The translations under genes and the position numbers were made by a program. A stretch of 64,000 nt of DNA from Pedobacter sp. AJM (GTDB lineage: Bacteria > Bacteroidota > Bacteroidia > Sphingobacteriales > Sphingobacteriaceae): the NCBI RefSeq assembly GCF_002197755.1, contig NZ_NHOT01000005.1, positions 231,465 through 295,464 of the forward strand. The letters are read 5' to 3'. Below are positions 19,964 to 28,598 of the stretch, in pieces; within the stretch, counting starts at the first letter, position 1; each line of letters begins with the position of its first letter. The notes beneath the pieces were generated by a model, which was given only the letters and a program-made list of their open reading frames with translations, had not been told where the DNA came from and did not search any database.

Positions 19964-20857
19964 CTACATGGCGTAATAACCATGTGGTGCTAACGGCTCA
20001 GGAACATGATCTTCTTCCAGCAATTGCTTGATATTGATCTCTATGGTGGTGGCAATTGTGGTAACAGCGGTATCTGTGGGTTTATTGTTAAATGGTTCCT
20101 GAAGATGGGTTGCAGACTTTTCCAGCAGAAAAAACGCCGACGATATCACCAATAATAAAGGAATTTCGAAAAAACTGTCTATATTATTTAAGGCTATAGA
20201 AAGCGTAACCACGAAGATATAGATGAAAAAATGTAGAAATAAGCGATATGTTTTTGGGAAAACGGTTGTTTTTATCCGCTCAGCCATTCCCATCGAATTA
20301 GAAAAATTAACCAATGTATTGTTAATCTGTATATGACTAAACAATTCAAGATTACCGCTTTCTCTCAAAGCTGCTATTTGTAGTGTGTTTAACTGCAATA
20401 AAGCAAGCGGTTTATTATTATGCTGCTTAATGGAATCAATGTCTTTCTGGCTGATATAGCGATCCAGATTTTCAAGCGCATCGTTGCCTCTTAAACTTTG
20501 CCCTAAACTAAAACACCAGGCAATATGCCTGTATGCCAGTTCTTTTATTTCGTTACTTTTTGATTTGGATATAAATGACTGGAGCTGCAATACAAAGCTA
20601 CGGCTATCGTTCACGATGCTGCCCCATACTTTTCTGGCTTCCCACCACCTGTCGTATGACTGGTTAATTTTGAAAGAAAGGATTACCGAAATCGCCGTAC
20701 CTATAAATGTTGGTATAGCGATGGGCATCTGGGGAATCAGGTATTTAAATTCAGCAGTGAGATAGTTCACCAGCAGGCCAATAATCAGGACATAAAGCAC
20801 TTCGAGTTTTATTTTTCTTAAAATATAGGCAGCAGGAATCGTTTTATTCAGAAGCAT
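19964..20857 (-). CDS. Bestrophin family (UPF0187) anion channel protein
   Basis: A 297-residue inner membrane protein of the bacterial bestrophin family. Near the N terminus it has the typical F-K-I-N-Q-S-Y-D-R-W-W-E-A-R-K-V-W-G segment after two helices, then N-D-S-R-S-F. A later pair of helices carries S-A-F-F-L-L-E. Bacterial bestrophins form pentameric channels, anion- or cation-conducting depending on the member. The gene is about 100 bases downstream of the PAS kinase on the same strand, so co-transcription is possible but not certain. Confidence 0.9.
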   Translation of the reverse strand: MLLNKTIPAAYILRKIKLEVLYVLIIGLLVNYLTAEFKYLIPQMPIAIPTFIGTAISVILSFKINQSYDRWWEARKVWGSIVNDSRSFVLQLQSFISKSKSNEIKELAYRHIAWCFSLGQSLRGNDALENLDRYISQKDIDSIKQHNNKPLALLQLNTLQIAALRESGNLELFSHIQINNTLVNFSNSMGMAERIKTTVFPKTYRLFLHFFIYIFVVTLSIALNNIDSFFEIPLLLVISSAFFLLEKSATHLQEPFNNKPTDTAVTTIATTIEINIKQLLEEDHVPEPLAPHGYYAM

Positions 20858-20958
20858 ATTTTTCTATCAATATTATTTTAAAATTTAAAACTAAGCTAAA
20901 CAACGTATAAAGCCATATGAATGTTTTCAGGACTTTCTGTAATACGCATGATCCCTTT

Positions 20959-22407
20959 TTATGGTATAATGGTTTTGGGGAGAACAAACCAAAACTCACT
21001 TCCAGCACCGTTATTGCTTGCAACGCCTATTTCACCGCCGTGTTTTTTAATAATTTGTGCTGAAATATAAAGTCCTAAACCCAGACCTGAATATTGGCTT
21101 CCTTTTGCGTCTACCCGATAATACCGGTCAAAAAGATGTGCTGCTTTTTCCTGATCAATACCCGGTCCGGAATCAATAACTGAAATTCTTACCGCATCTT
21201 CTTGATCTATAGCCCTGATCCGGATAATTTTCTCGTTGGGTGCATATTTGATCGCGTTGTTAACGAAATTAATAATTACCTGCTGAATCCTGTCGGAGTC
21301 TCCGTAAATAGCTGTTTCAAGATCTCCTTCAACTATAATCTGATAAATGCCTTCACGATTGATGTGCGCACAACATTCGTTAACCGCCTCCACAATATTA
21401 AAAGTCTGCTTATTTAAGTGTAGCTGACCTTCGTTCATTTTGCTGGCATTTAGCAGATCTTCAATCAGAATCGTTACTTTCCTGAGGCTTTTATTGGCTT
21501 GCTCAATCAGGGCCGATAATTTTGAATCACCGTCAGGCTTGTTGCGATCAAGTAATTGCAGTGTTCCACTCAGAATGGTAATGGGTGTGCGAAGTTCATG
21601 ACTGGCAATGCTGATAAAATCATCTTTATACTGATCTGCCTGTTTTTCCCTGCTGATATCCTGAACGGTTCCTAAAAGTCTTTTAGTATGATTTTCATCA
21701 GGCTCTATCCGTCCCTGCAACCGAATCCACTTCATCCGTGATGATGCCGTATTCACCTGGCCAACAAAATCAATGGCATTTTCATCACGCATTTGTTTAA
21801 ATAAATTGCTCAACTCAAGTGCTGATTCTTCCATAAAACAGTTGATCAGCATGACCATATCCAGAATAGGTACACTTGGGTGAATACCAAAAATTTCATT
21901 AAAACCTTCAGAATGCACCAGCTGACCATCTTCCATATTTAATTCAAAAACAGCCATCCGGGAGTACTGCAGGGACATATTCAGGCGCTTTTCACTTTGC
22001 TGATAACTTTTCATGAAAGTATAATCATCCAGAATTGAATAGGCATATTTTTTATTTCCCTGATGATATTGGATGGTGGTGACATGCACCCAAACCAGAT
22101 CGCCGTTCTTTTTTTTCAGGCAGGCGTCCAGTTTAAAAAAGGGCTTACCGTGCGACCACATTTCATGCTGCAGGTTTTCCCATGACTGGATATAAGGCTT
22201 ACACGCAAATTCAAGAATTTTTTTACCACAAATCTCTTCCCTGGTGTAGCCCATCAGTTCGGTCAGGGCATCATTTACTTCTACAATCACCAGATTTTCA
22301 TCAATAATTTTTGTAGCCGCTGAAGTTAGCAAAAAGATATTCCTGAACCTTTCCTCGTTCTCCAAATATTTAGCCTGGTCATTTTCTTCTGGCGTAGCCC
22401 CTTCCAT
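20959..22407 (-). CDS. PAS-domain sensor histidine kinase
   Basis: A 482-residue protein with no clear transmembrane segment, so probably cytoplasmic. It has a PAS domain at about 20-130 (N-D-A-L-T-E-L-M-G-Y-T-R-E-E-I), a second PAS-like region at about 140-255, and a HisKA domain with His270 in S-I-A-S-H-E-L-R-T-P. The ATPase domain shows the N box N-F-V-N-N-A-I-K-Y-A, G1 D-S-G-P-G-I and G2 G-L-G-L-G-L-Y-I. It lies 56 bases after the lone receiver gene and third in a run with a LOV kinase. The signal is unknown, but it may share the receiver with the LOV kinase. Confidence 0.93.
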   Translation of the reverse strand: MEGATPEENDQAKYLENEERFRNIFLLTSAATKIIDENLVIVEVNDALTELMGYTREEICGKKILEFACKPYIQSWENLQHEMWSHGKPFFKLDACLKKKNGDLVWVHVTTIQYHQGNKKYAYSILDDYTFMKSYQQSEKRLNMSLQYSRMAVFELNMEDGQLVHSEGFNEIFGIHPSVPILDMVMLINCFMEESALELSNLFKQMRDENAIDFVGQVNTASSRMKWIRLQGRIEPDENHTKRLLGTVQDISREKQADQYKDDFISIASHELRTPITILSGTLQLLDRNKPDGDSKLSALIEQANKSLRKVTILIEDLLNASKMNEGQLHLNKQTFNIVEAVNECCAHINREGIYQIIVEGDLETAIYGDSDRIQQVIINFVNNAIKYAPNEKIIRIRAIDQEDAVRISVIDSGPGIDQEKAAHLFDRYYRVDAKGSQYSGLGLGLYISAQIIKKHGGEIGVASNNGAGSEFWFVLPKTIIP

Positions 22408-22463
22408 TTCTTTTCCTATTTATACTTCTGAATAGATTTTTCAGGTAGATATTTACCTCATTA

Positions 22464-22829
22464 TTAATTAATCAGACGGTTTACCATCGTCATCAATTCT
22501 TCAAAATCAAAGGGTTTGGAAATATAACCTGTTGCACCAGCATTGGCAGCAATCTGCTTTCCTTCTCTGCTGGCTGATATAATAATAACCGGAATCTCTT
22601 CAGTTTTCGGATTTTTGCGCAGCATCTTAAGTACCTGATCACCAGACAAAACCGGCATCCATAAATCCAGCACGACCAGATCCGGCGATTGTTTTTCAAT
22701 AATTCCTTTTATATTTAAGCTATTTTGTTCGGCAATTATCGTGTATGGTGAATCTTCAAATACCATTTCCAGCATATCCAGGATTCCTTCATCATCGTCA
22801 CAAATTAAAATTGTTTTATTCTCACTCAT
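22464..22829 (-). CDS. Single-domain response regulator (CheY-like receiver)
   Basis: A 121-residue receiver without an output domain. Acidic residues D11-D13 form the metal pocket. D55 in V-V-L-D-L-W-M-P is the phosphorylation site, with serine in I-I-I-S-A-S and lysine in Y-I-S-K-P-F-D completing the switch. Three in-frame ATGs lie close together (22841, 22835, 22829); I chose the last because M-S-E-N-K leads straight into the first strand. All three lie inside the end of the LOV kinase gene, so translation is coupled. It probably passes phosphate between the flanking kinases or onto a distant partner. Confidence 0.9.
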   Translation of the reverse strand: MSENKTILICDDDEGILDMLEMVFEDSPYTIIAEQNSLNIKGIIEKQSPDLVVLDLWMPVLSGDQVLKMLRKNPKTEEIPVIIISASREGKQIAANAGATGYISKPFDFEELMTMVNRLIN

Positions 22830-24381
22830 TTCCATGCTCATTTGTTGTATTAATCGGTAAAGTAAAGCTGAAGGTAGATCCCTTACCCTTCTCACTTTCA
22901 ACCCAAAGTGTACCATTATGGTTTTTGATAATCTGCTCGCAGATATAAAGTCCGATACCCATACCCGGAAAACGTTGCTGAATATCGCCAGCCCTGAAAA
23001 AGCGCTCAAAAATTCTCTTCTGGTCTTCCGGACTGATGCCCATCCCCTTATCGGTTACGGATACTTTAACAAATTCACTCACTTTTGAAATGTGGACATG
23101 CACTTTTTCAGCATCAGGTGCATACTTGATGGCATTTGATAAAAGATTATTCAGTACTTGTACAATATGGGATTCGTCTGCAGAAACTGTAATGCCGGAA
23201 GTTCCTGTAATTTGAATTTCGTGGTTACTGGATGCTGACTGTATCGCTTCTACCGCTTCTTTCACCATCTTATCAAATTGGAAAGGCTGCTTATGCAATT
23301 CGATATTCCCCGTCTGGATCCTGGAAACGTCCAGCAATTCCGCAATAAGATTATTCAGGCGATCCAGGTATTGTGAGGTTTTGGCCAGCATATTCCGGAA
23401 CCTTTCTCCGGCACCTTCCGGCATTAACCTTTCCATGGCCTGAACATATCCTTTAATGGTTGTTAACGGGGTTTTCAGTTCATGACTTGCAATTGACAGG
23501 AAATCATCTTTACGTCGTTCAATTTCTCTTTTCTCTGTGATGTCCTCTATCGCCAATAAAATCTGATCCTTAAATTGCCCTTCCAGTTCAATCCGGTAAG
23601 CATTGAGCAACATCAGCTTGCGGCCAATGTGTGGAAAATCATGCTCAACTTCAAAATCCTCTACTGGATTATTAGTCGGAAGGATATCAATAAGCAATTC
23701 CTTCAATTTAGGAATATCCCATTGGTGATTACCCAGTTTATATAAATTGGTACCTACAGTTTCTTCTTTGGTTACTTTGAAGGTTTTAATAAAGTAATCG
23801 TTGGCGCTTACCACATTAAATTCAGGATCTAAAACCAGCAGGCTTTCGCGAACCGTTTGGATAATGCTGGAGAGGAAAAGTTCACTTTCACGCAGGCTGC
23901 GCGTACGTTCAGCGATCTGTTTCTCCATCGATTCCTGTTGCTGCCTTAAATCCTGTTCAGCCTTTTTCCGTAAGGAAACGTCGTTCTGAACACCAATATA
24001 ATGGGTGACATTTCCATCATGATCCACCACCGGCGAGATAAAAAGCTCATTCCAAAAAAGATCTCCGTTTTTTCTGTAATTGCGAATTTCTACTGTACAG
24101 CTTTTACCTTTGGAAACGGCTTCACGAATTAATGCCCTTTCTTGTTGTGAACGATCTTCCCGTTGTAAAAACCTGCAGTTATGTCCAATAATTTCAGCGC
24201 GTGTGTAACCGCTTATTTTTTCAAAGGCAAGGTTGCAATAGATAATCGGGTTGTCTGGTTCTAAATTATTGGTAATGATAATCCCGGATATGGAGGCATC
24301 CATTGCCCGTATCAGCAACTCAAAATCCTGTCGAATGTCGTTATTGGAGAAGGAATATTCTCCATTTTTATATATGTTCAT
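22822..24381 (-). CDS. LOV-PAS sensor histidine kinase, candidate blue-light receptor
   Basis: A 519-residue cytoplasmic-type kinase. Residues 20-140 form a LOV domain: the photoactive motif G-H-N-C-R-F-L-Q holds Cys69, and the flavin contacts Asn101, Asn111 and Gln132 (in N-Y-R-K-N-G-D-L-F-W-N and G-V-Q-N-D) are all present. A coiled linker of about 140-170 leads to a second PAS domain (about 170-285), then HisKA with His300 in S-I-A-S-H-E-L-K-T-P and an ATPase domain with N-N-L-L-S-N-A-I-K-Y and G-M-G-I-G-L-Y-I. LOV domains bind FMN and form a cysteine adduct in blue light. The receiver gene overlaps its stop. Confidence 0.92.
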   Translation of the reverse strand: MNIYKNGEYSFSNNDIRQDFELLIRAMDASISGIIITNNLEPDNPIIYCNLAFEKISGYTRAEIIGHNCRFLQREDRSQQERALIREAVSKGKSCTVEIRNYRKNGDLFWNELFISPVVDHDGNVTHYIGVQNDVSLRKKAEQDLRQQQESMEKQIAERTRSLRESELFLSSIIQTVRESLLVLDPEFNVVSANDYFIKTFKVTKEETVGTNLYKLGNHQWDIPKLKELLIDILPTNNPVEDFEVEHDFPHIGRKLMLLNAYRIELEGQFKDQILLAIEDITEKREIERRKDDFLSIASHELKTPLTTIKGYVQAMERLMPEGAGERFRNMLAKTSQYLDRLNNLIAELLDVSRIQTGNIELHKQPFQFDKMVKEAVEAIQSASSNHEIQITGTSGITVSADESHIVQVLNNLLSNAIKYAPDAEKVHVHISKVSEFVKVSVTDKGMGISPEDQKRIFERFFRAGDIQQRFPGMGIGLYICEQIIKNHNGTLWVESEKGKGSTFSFTLPINTTNEHGNE

Positions 24382-24660
24382 GATTATCTTCGTCTATGCT
24401 ATCAATTAAGGATAGATGGTTGTATTATGGATACCAACTTATCCCCATTGCCACATTAATTGTATGTATTTTCAAATCGGAAAACCGCAGACAATTAGAT
24501 ACATTAACTAAAAAATTAATATTTAGTTTTTTAAATAGCGCAAAAAAAACAGCTTGAAAAGTAAAATCAGGAAATAGAGAAAACAGGAATATGAATTGAA
24601 ATGCTATCGAAAACATTAGCCGGATTAGCTTGTTTAAAAGATAAAATAAACTCAATTGAT

Positions 24661-24846
24661 ATGGACAAGTTAGAATTAAAAGGAGCCTGGAATGAGCTCA
24701 AAGGAAAAGTCAAACAGGCATATGGTGATCTTACAGATGATGATTTGAAACATGAGGAGGGTAAAGATGAAGAACTTTATGGAAGATTACAACAAAAAAC
24801 AGGTAAAACCCGTGATGAGGTGGTAACCTGGTTAAAATCACTATAA
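24661..24846 (+). CDS. CsbD family stress protein
   Basis: A 61-residue, highly charged protein matching the CsbD family: [17 protein letters not shown] at 7-23, then D-D-L and a final [13 protein letters not shown]. The ATG at 24661 is chosen because family members begin with this short M-D-K-L lead; an upstream in-frame ATG at 24601 would add an unrelated 20 residues. CsbD proteins are general stress proteins of unclear biochemical role. The gene is divergent from the LOV kinase and ends at a strong terminator. Confidence 0.92.
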   Translation: MDKLELKGAWNELKGKVKQAYGDLTDDDLKHEEGKDEELYGRLQQKTGKTRDEVVTWLKSL

Positions 24847-24855
24847 CATATATAG

Positions 24856-24886
24856 AAAGCGCTGCAAATGATGCAGCGCTTTTTTA
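24856..24886 (+). terminator. Intrinsic terminator after csbD-like gene
   Basis: AAAGCGCTGCA (24856-24866) and TGCAGCGCTTT (24872-24882) form a perfect 11-base stem with a 5-base loop, followed by a T-run. It begins 10 bases past the CsbD stop codon. Confidence 0.95.
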
Positions 24887-25029
24887 TTGGTCAATGCGCT
24901 ACTTGTCAAAAGGGATATGTTGTCACAGGTCCTTCCACAGGATCCGAATGACATCGCTGATTTCTGAAACTACTTCTTTTTATCTTCTTTCTTATTTCGG
25001 ACCATGCTTCGCCGTAACCAAAATTCGGT

Positions 25030-25185
25030 TTACTTTAAATGGCGTTTCGCCTGCCCGCATTTTTTACTGCAATAAATCACCGTATTCCAGTTTCTTTCCC
25101 ATTTTTTCCGCCAGGCAAAAGGCCGCTGGCAAACCGGACAAACTTTTTCAGGTAGATTTTCTTTTTTAACACCTTTCAATTTCAA
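25030..25185 (-). CDS. DUF2256 small zinc-ribbon-like protein
   Basis: A 51-residue protein easily missed because its only usable starts are TTG (25185, or 25179). It reads [12 protein letters not shown] near residues 9-19, then [13 protein letters not shown] and Y-C-S-K-K-C. The two cysteine pairs (C16/C19 and C39/C43) and the tryptophan-rich middle are the hallmark of DUF2256 proteins. Their function is unknown; metal binding is likely. An in-frame TAA 12 bases before the first TTG excludes a longer form. It stands alone between the CsbD terminator and a long empty gap. Confidence 0.82.
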   Translation of the reverse strand: MKLKGVKKENLPEKVCPVCQRPFAWRKKWERNWNTVIYCSKKCGQAKRHLK

Positions 25186-25739
25186 AATTAGGTATAGTTA
25201 ATGGATGAGATACAGATCAATTCTTGTATTTAAGCCTTATGCGACCATAAAAAATTAATGGATAAGGTATTTGTATAAGTCAGTAATTTGACCGCTTATC
25301 ATTAAAACGAACAAACCCTGCATCTTTGCAAGGTTTGTTCTATCATAGCGCTATCCATCCAGATAGCTGTTTTATTTGATGAATGGCTCTAATCCATTCA
25401 TCACGTTATTCACATAAATCGTCCCGTTGATTTAATTCTAACAGCATCATAATGTACAATTTTGATGCCCAACATCTGATTTATTCCAGAAAGGGTATAT
25501 TTACCTTTGAGATTCGTAAATCAATTCTGCTTAACTATGTATCATTAGAAATACTTATTGAATGGATAAAAAAAAGCTTTTCATTATTGAATCTGCTAAA
25601 TTAATATTCATTGACCAGCATACATATTGCTGTATTCAGCCCCTATGATAATTCAATAGCACATTAAAATCGACATTGTAAGTAACCTTTTAAAAGCAAA
25701 TATTTAATTGGAGGGGTTAATTTTCAATCCGCGATGCAG
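25186..25739. other. 554-base gap without a gene, containing tandem stem-loops
   Basis: No coding frame is supported. The notable content is three consecutive inverted repeats between 25309 and 25403 (listed separately). The rest is AT-rich and without recognisable features. The gap lies downstream of the minus-strand gene ending at 25740 and upstream of the DUF2256 gene. Confidence 0.5.
25309..25403. other. Three consecutive stem-loops, candidate structured RNA or terminator cluster
   Basis: Stem 1 pairs GAACAAACCCTGCA (25309-25322) with TGCAAGGTTTGTTC (25327-25340); the one imperfect pair becomes a U-G wobble in minus-strand RNA. Stem 2 pairs GCTATC (25350-25355) with GATAGC (25362-25367). 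Stem 3 pairs TGATGAATGG (25377-25386) perfectly with CCATTCATCA (25394-25403). Three stems within 95 bases of a gene-free gap suggest a small RNA or a 3' structured region. Confidence 0.4.
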
Positions 25740-26234
25740 CTAATGCATACATCCCCTCCAAATATAGGTACGTTTTGCATAGGCATCAGGGTATTTTTTC
25801 CTTATAACTGCCAGTTTATTTTTCATATCCATTGACTTTACATCTGTAATGGCTGCAACAACAATATAAAAGCCATTTGCAAATCCTTTGTATGCATTGG
25901 AATACTCCACAGAGATATAATCATCGTTAATGGCAGCACCATCGCCACGTGCAGGATAACATGGATAACCATTTTCGTCGCCACCAGCATCTTCCATACA
26001 ATCACCTTTGCTCATAGATAATCCTATTTTATGATTGGGCATTAAACCTCTTAAATCTAATTTCTTATGTAAAGCAGCAGAAGCCTTTTTAGCGGTTGAC
26101 AGGGCCAGTTTATAATCCCTCGTACTATTTAGAATTATAATATCTTTCGGCACTTCCACATTGAATTCATCCTGGGCAAAAGTGATATGTGTGGCTAATA
26201 CCAATACAGCGCAGCCCATTATTTTTCCGATCAT
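25740..26234 (-). CDS. Hypothetical exported protein
   Basis: A 164-residue protein with a signal peptide (about 1-20, ending T-F-A before Q21). The mature part contains three cysteines spaced as in a disulfide-stabilised domain: C in G-D-C-M-E-D, C in Y-P-C-Y-P and a C-terminal G-C-M-H. The last is unusual in being three residues from the end. A repeated charged helix, Y-K-L-A-L-S-T-A-K-K-A-S-A-A-L-H-K-K, follows the leader. I do not recognise the family. It lies 34 bases downstream of another exported hypothetical gene and probably shares its message. Confidence 0.75.
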   Translation of the reverse strand: MIGKIMGCAVLVLATHITFAQDEFNVEVPKDIIILNSTRDYKLALSTAKKASAALHKKLDLRGLMPNHKIGLSMSKGDCMEDAGGDENGYPCYPARGDGAAINDDYISVEYSNAYKGFANGFYIVVAAITDVKSMDMKNKLAVIRKKYPDAYAKRTYIWRGCMH

Positions 26235-26268
26235 ACTTTAGCTGGTTGAATTTTTATTAAAGGTTAGG

Positions 26269-26865
26269 TTAATCCTCATGTTTATAAATATCGAACTTTT
26301 GAAAAGGAATTTTACCGAAATTCTTAACTGTTCTAACTTCTGTTTTTACTTCTTCCGGAGCCGTGGCATGGAAACGGTCGCCCCCATCCTTAAATAGAAA
26401 CCAATTTTTCTCAGCAGGTGAATACTTGAAAGTGACAATTCTGGTCCAGCGTTGACCACTCCCGCCATAATGTTCCACAGAAAAATAGCCATTTTTAATA
26501 CTGATTCCTGTAAATGGATCGCCCATCATCCCACCACAATCCACACAATACACACTGTTATCACTTCTGGCTGCGAGTGTATAAGATTTATCGGCCTGCC
26601 CCAGTAAAATCAGCAGCGGTCTTTTCTCAGGATGGTCATTAACATCAGAAGTTTTCTCTTCACCTTTCTTTTTTAGCACCAGAATGACGTCAGCATAGGC
26701 ATCGCGGTTTAAATCGCCTTTTTCGAAAGCCAGCACTTCATAACCTTTCGGGATATTTTTTCTTAAAATGACAGGTACCTGTACTTCATCCTGCTGCTGA
26801 ATGTGGTGGATTGAATTTGTCGTTAATAACTGAAAGAATGTAGCAACGAATAATGTAATCTTCAT
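26269..26865 (-). CDS. Hypothetical exported protein with FG-GAP-like D-x-N-R-D motif
   Basis: A 198-residue protein when started at M-K-I-T-L-F (26865); a longer start at 26898 is possible but puts extra residues before the signal peptide. A leader of about 20 residues is followed by a beta-rich domain. It contains F-E-K-G-D-L-N-R-D-A-Y-A-D-V-I-L-V, which resembles the calcium-binding loop of FG-GAP/VCBS repeats, and V-Y-C-V-D-C-G-G-M-M-G-D-P-F, a Cys pair near a Gly-rich turn. It is likely periplasmic or surface located. No specific function can be assigned. The following gene, 34 bases on, is also exported. Confidence 0.72.
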   Translation of the reverse strand: MKITLFVATFFQLLTTNSIHHIQQQDEVQVPVILRKNIPKGYEVLAFEKGDLNRDAYADVILVLKKKGEEKTSDVNDHPEKRPLLILLGQADKSYTLAARSDNSVYCVDCGGMMGDPFTGISIKNGYFSVEHYGGSGQRWTRIVTFKYSPAEKNWFLFKDGGDRFHATAPEEVKTEVRTVKNFGKIPFQKFDIYKHED

Positions 26866-26933
26866 AAATAAATTAAATTGACTGATGATCAATAACAAAT
26901 GTTTTCAGATGGCAATTTAAGGAAACATTTCAG

Positions 26934-27443
26934 CTATACAGTTGATTTAAAATTAAAATAAAGCCACTTCTTCCAGCTTTTCCAGGTATTGTGATTTGCC
27001 ATATGTTCAGGTAATTTTAAACTCCATACCGGATAAGGTTTTCCTGCACCATCAACCGGAAACTTTTCATGAATTTCAAAACCTAAGCTTAAATAGAACA
27101 TAACAGCCCGTTTATTCTGAGCATTAACATCCACCATTCAGGCCTGCCAGTGCTGAATGGCAAAATGCATCAATTTTTTTCCTATTCCCTGCCCGAAAAC
27201 ATCAGGACGGACAAACAACAATTGAACTTTACGATCAGCCAATGCAATAAAGCCCTGCATCTGGTTGGCATTTTCCACACAAAAAACTTCCATACCCCAT
27301 AAACTATTTGATATTAGCAGCCGGTAATCCTCAATATCGGTTTCCGTTATAAAATCATGACTTGCCCTTACAGAATTTTCCCATAGTTTTAGCACTTCAG
27401 CATGTTCCGAAGTTTTAACCACACGGATCTCATTTCCAATCAT
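26934..27443 (-). pseudogene. GNAT acetyltransferase gene broken by an in-frame TGA
   Basis: Two open parts lie in one frame. The first 101 residues (27443-27141) hold the start of a GNAT fold: V-V-K-T-S-E-H-A-E-V-L-K-L-W-E-N-S-V-R-A-S-H-D-F, and the acetyl-CoA loop V-R-P-D-V-F-G-Q-G-I-G-K-K-L. A TGA at 27138-27140 interrupts it after H-W-Q-A. The next codons resume in the same frame with V-D-V-N-A-Q-N-K-R-A-V-M-F-Y-L-S-L-G-F-E, the expected C-terminal GNAT segment of YjaB-like enzymes. One substitution explains the break. A sequencing error or a recent nonsense mutation are equally possible from sequence alone. Confidence 0.8.
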
Positions 27444-27611
27444 CTCATTTATGCTTGCATATTGAATTAAAATAATTTATACAGCGTTTAGCTCTAATCA
27501 TTAGATTTTTTATTTTGTATACCGAACAAAGACGTAGCCCTGATGTTTAAATAATGAACAAAAATATGATGTATTATACTTAATAATGAGTAATAATCAA
27601 TTTTAATAACG

Positions 27612-27797
27612 ATGAACAGACTAGAAATATATGCCAGCAGTGAGGAAATTAATGATTTAATTACCCTCTTGGGGAATGATTCAAAATTTGAAAATATAAG
27701 AAAGCAAATTATTGATGGCAGAGATCAAAGCAATCACCGCCAGGATGATGAAATACCTGCTGAAGGGGATCATAAATATATCGAACGATCAGAATAA
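27612..27797 (+). CDS. Small hypothetical protein
   Basis: A 61-residue acidic protein, M-N-R-L-E-I-Y-A-S-S-E-E-I-N-D-L, with a C-terminal half rich in D, E, H and R. It starts at an ATG shortly after the TAATAACG leader and no signal or membrane segment is visible. It lies alone in a gap between the broken GNAT gene and the DUF3891 gene and points away from both neighbours. I do not recognise it. Codon use looks ordinary, but a 61-residue frame this short could also occur by chance. Confidence 0.4.
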   Translation: MNRLEIYASSEEINDLITLLGNDSKFENIRKQIIDGRDQSNHRQDDEIPAEGDHKYIERSE

Positions 27798-27872
27798 CCA
27801 GCTATTTTCAGATTCAATCAAGAACCTTTAAAGCTGATTGACTATTTATTATAACTGTCCGAAACCAATATG

Positions 27873-28589
27873 TTATTTTGCTTTTGAGAGCATCAGGTTT
27901 CTGGTATCTACTTTTGCAGTTTTTAATGCCTTACGGAAAGCTTCATCATTCCTGAACTTCAGTTCAGCGATATTTCTGATTTCATAATTAATCTGGAACT
28001 GATCCACATCGAAAGGCCAGGGTTCTACTATGAGTGTTTCTTTTAGCTGATAGAAAGTATACACTGTGCCATCCGGACCATTACTAATTTCAATTTTCCG
28101 ATTTTCAGGCGGAATTTGCGCCTGGCAAATCAATAGAGAAAAGGCATCGCAAAACTCCAGCAACTCATATGCCTGGTTTATTTCAGCCTTTGTCGTTCCA
28201 GCTTCTTTAATCCACTTCGTTTCATTTTTCTTCAGCTCATTCAAAAAATCTTTGGCATGAACATCATGACCATGGGTAAAGGCTATATGATGGGAAATCA
28301 GTAAGGCGATAAACCTGCTTTTGGTGAGTGACATATCTATCAATCTCGCTGAATCTTCCTCATCAAAGCTGGCCATTTTAAAATTAATGGGTGCCCCGTT
28401 TGCATCAATAAGCGGGTTTTGCTCAAATTCATTAAACACATCATCATGTTCTGTAGTCGCAATCAACGTATCTACCCACCGCGCAGGCTGATTGGCGAGT
28501 TTCCACCTGGCACAAATCTGTCCGGCAAGAAGGCCGTGGGCCCGTTGGGTAATTACCTGCCAGCCTTTACTATCATAGCAAACAATCAT
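27873..28589 (-). CDS. DUF3891 family protein
   Basis: A 238-residue soluble protein with the family opening M-I-V-C-Y-D-S-K-G-W-Q-V-I-T-Q-R-A-H-G-L-L-A-G-Q-I-C-A-R-W. Later it contains T-T-E-H-D-D and a helical region with L-I-S-H-H-I-A-F-T-H-G-H-D, whose clustered histidines and aspartates look metal-binding. The family has no established function. It starts 9 bases after the stop of the helicase gene on the same strand, so the two are probably co-transcribed. Any functional link between them is unknown. Confidence 0.85.
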   Translation of the reverse strand: MIVCYDSKGWQVITQRAHGLLAGQICARWKLANQPARWVDTLIATTEHDDVFNEFEQNPLIDANGAPINFKMASFDEEDSARLIDMSLTKSRFIALLISHHIAFTHGHDVHAKDFLNELKKNETKWIKEAGTTKAEINQAYELLEFCDAFSLLICQAQIPPENRKIEISNGPDGTVYTFYQLKETLIVEPWPFDVDQFQINYEIRNIAELKFRNDEAFRKALKTAKVDTRNLMLSKAK

Positions 28590-28598
28590 CTGAAAAAC

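Noticed and set aside
24894..25169. A 91-residue plus-strand frame after the csbD terminator
   Set aside because: It overlaps the DUF2256 gene on the other strand, whose cysteine pattern is convincing; the plus-strand translation has no recognisable features.
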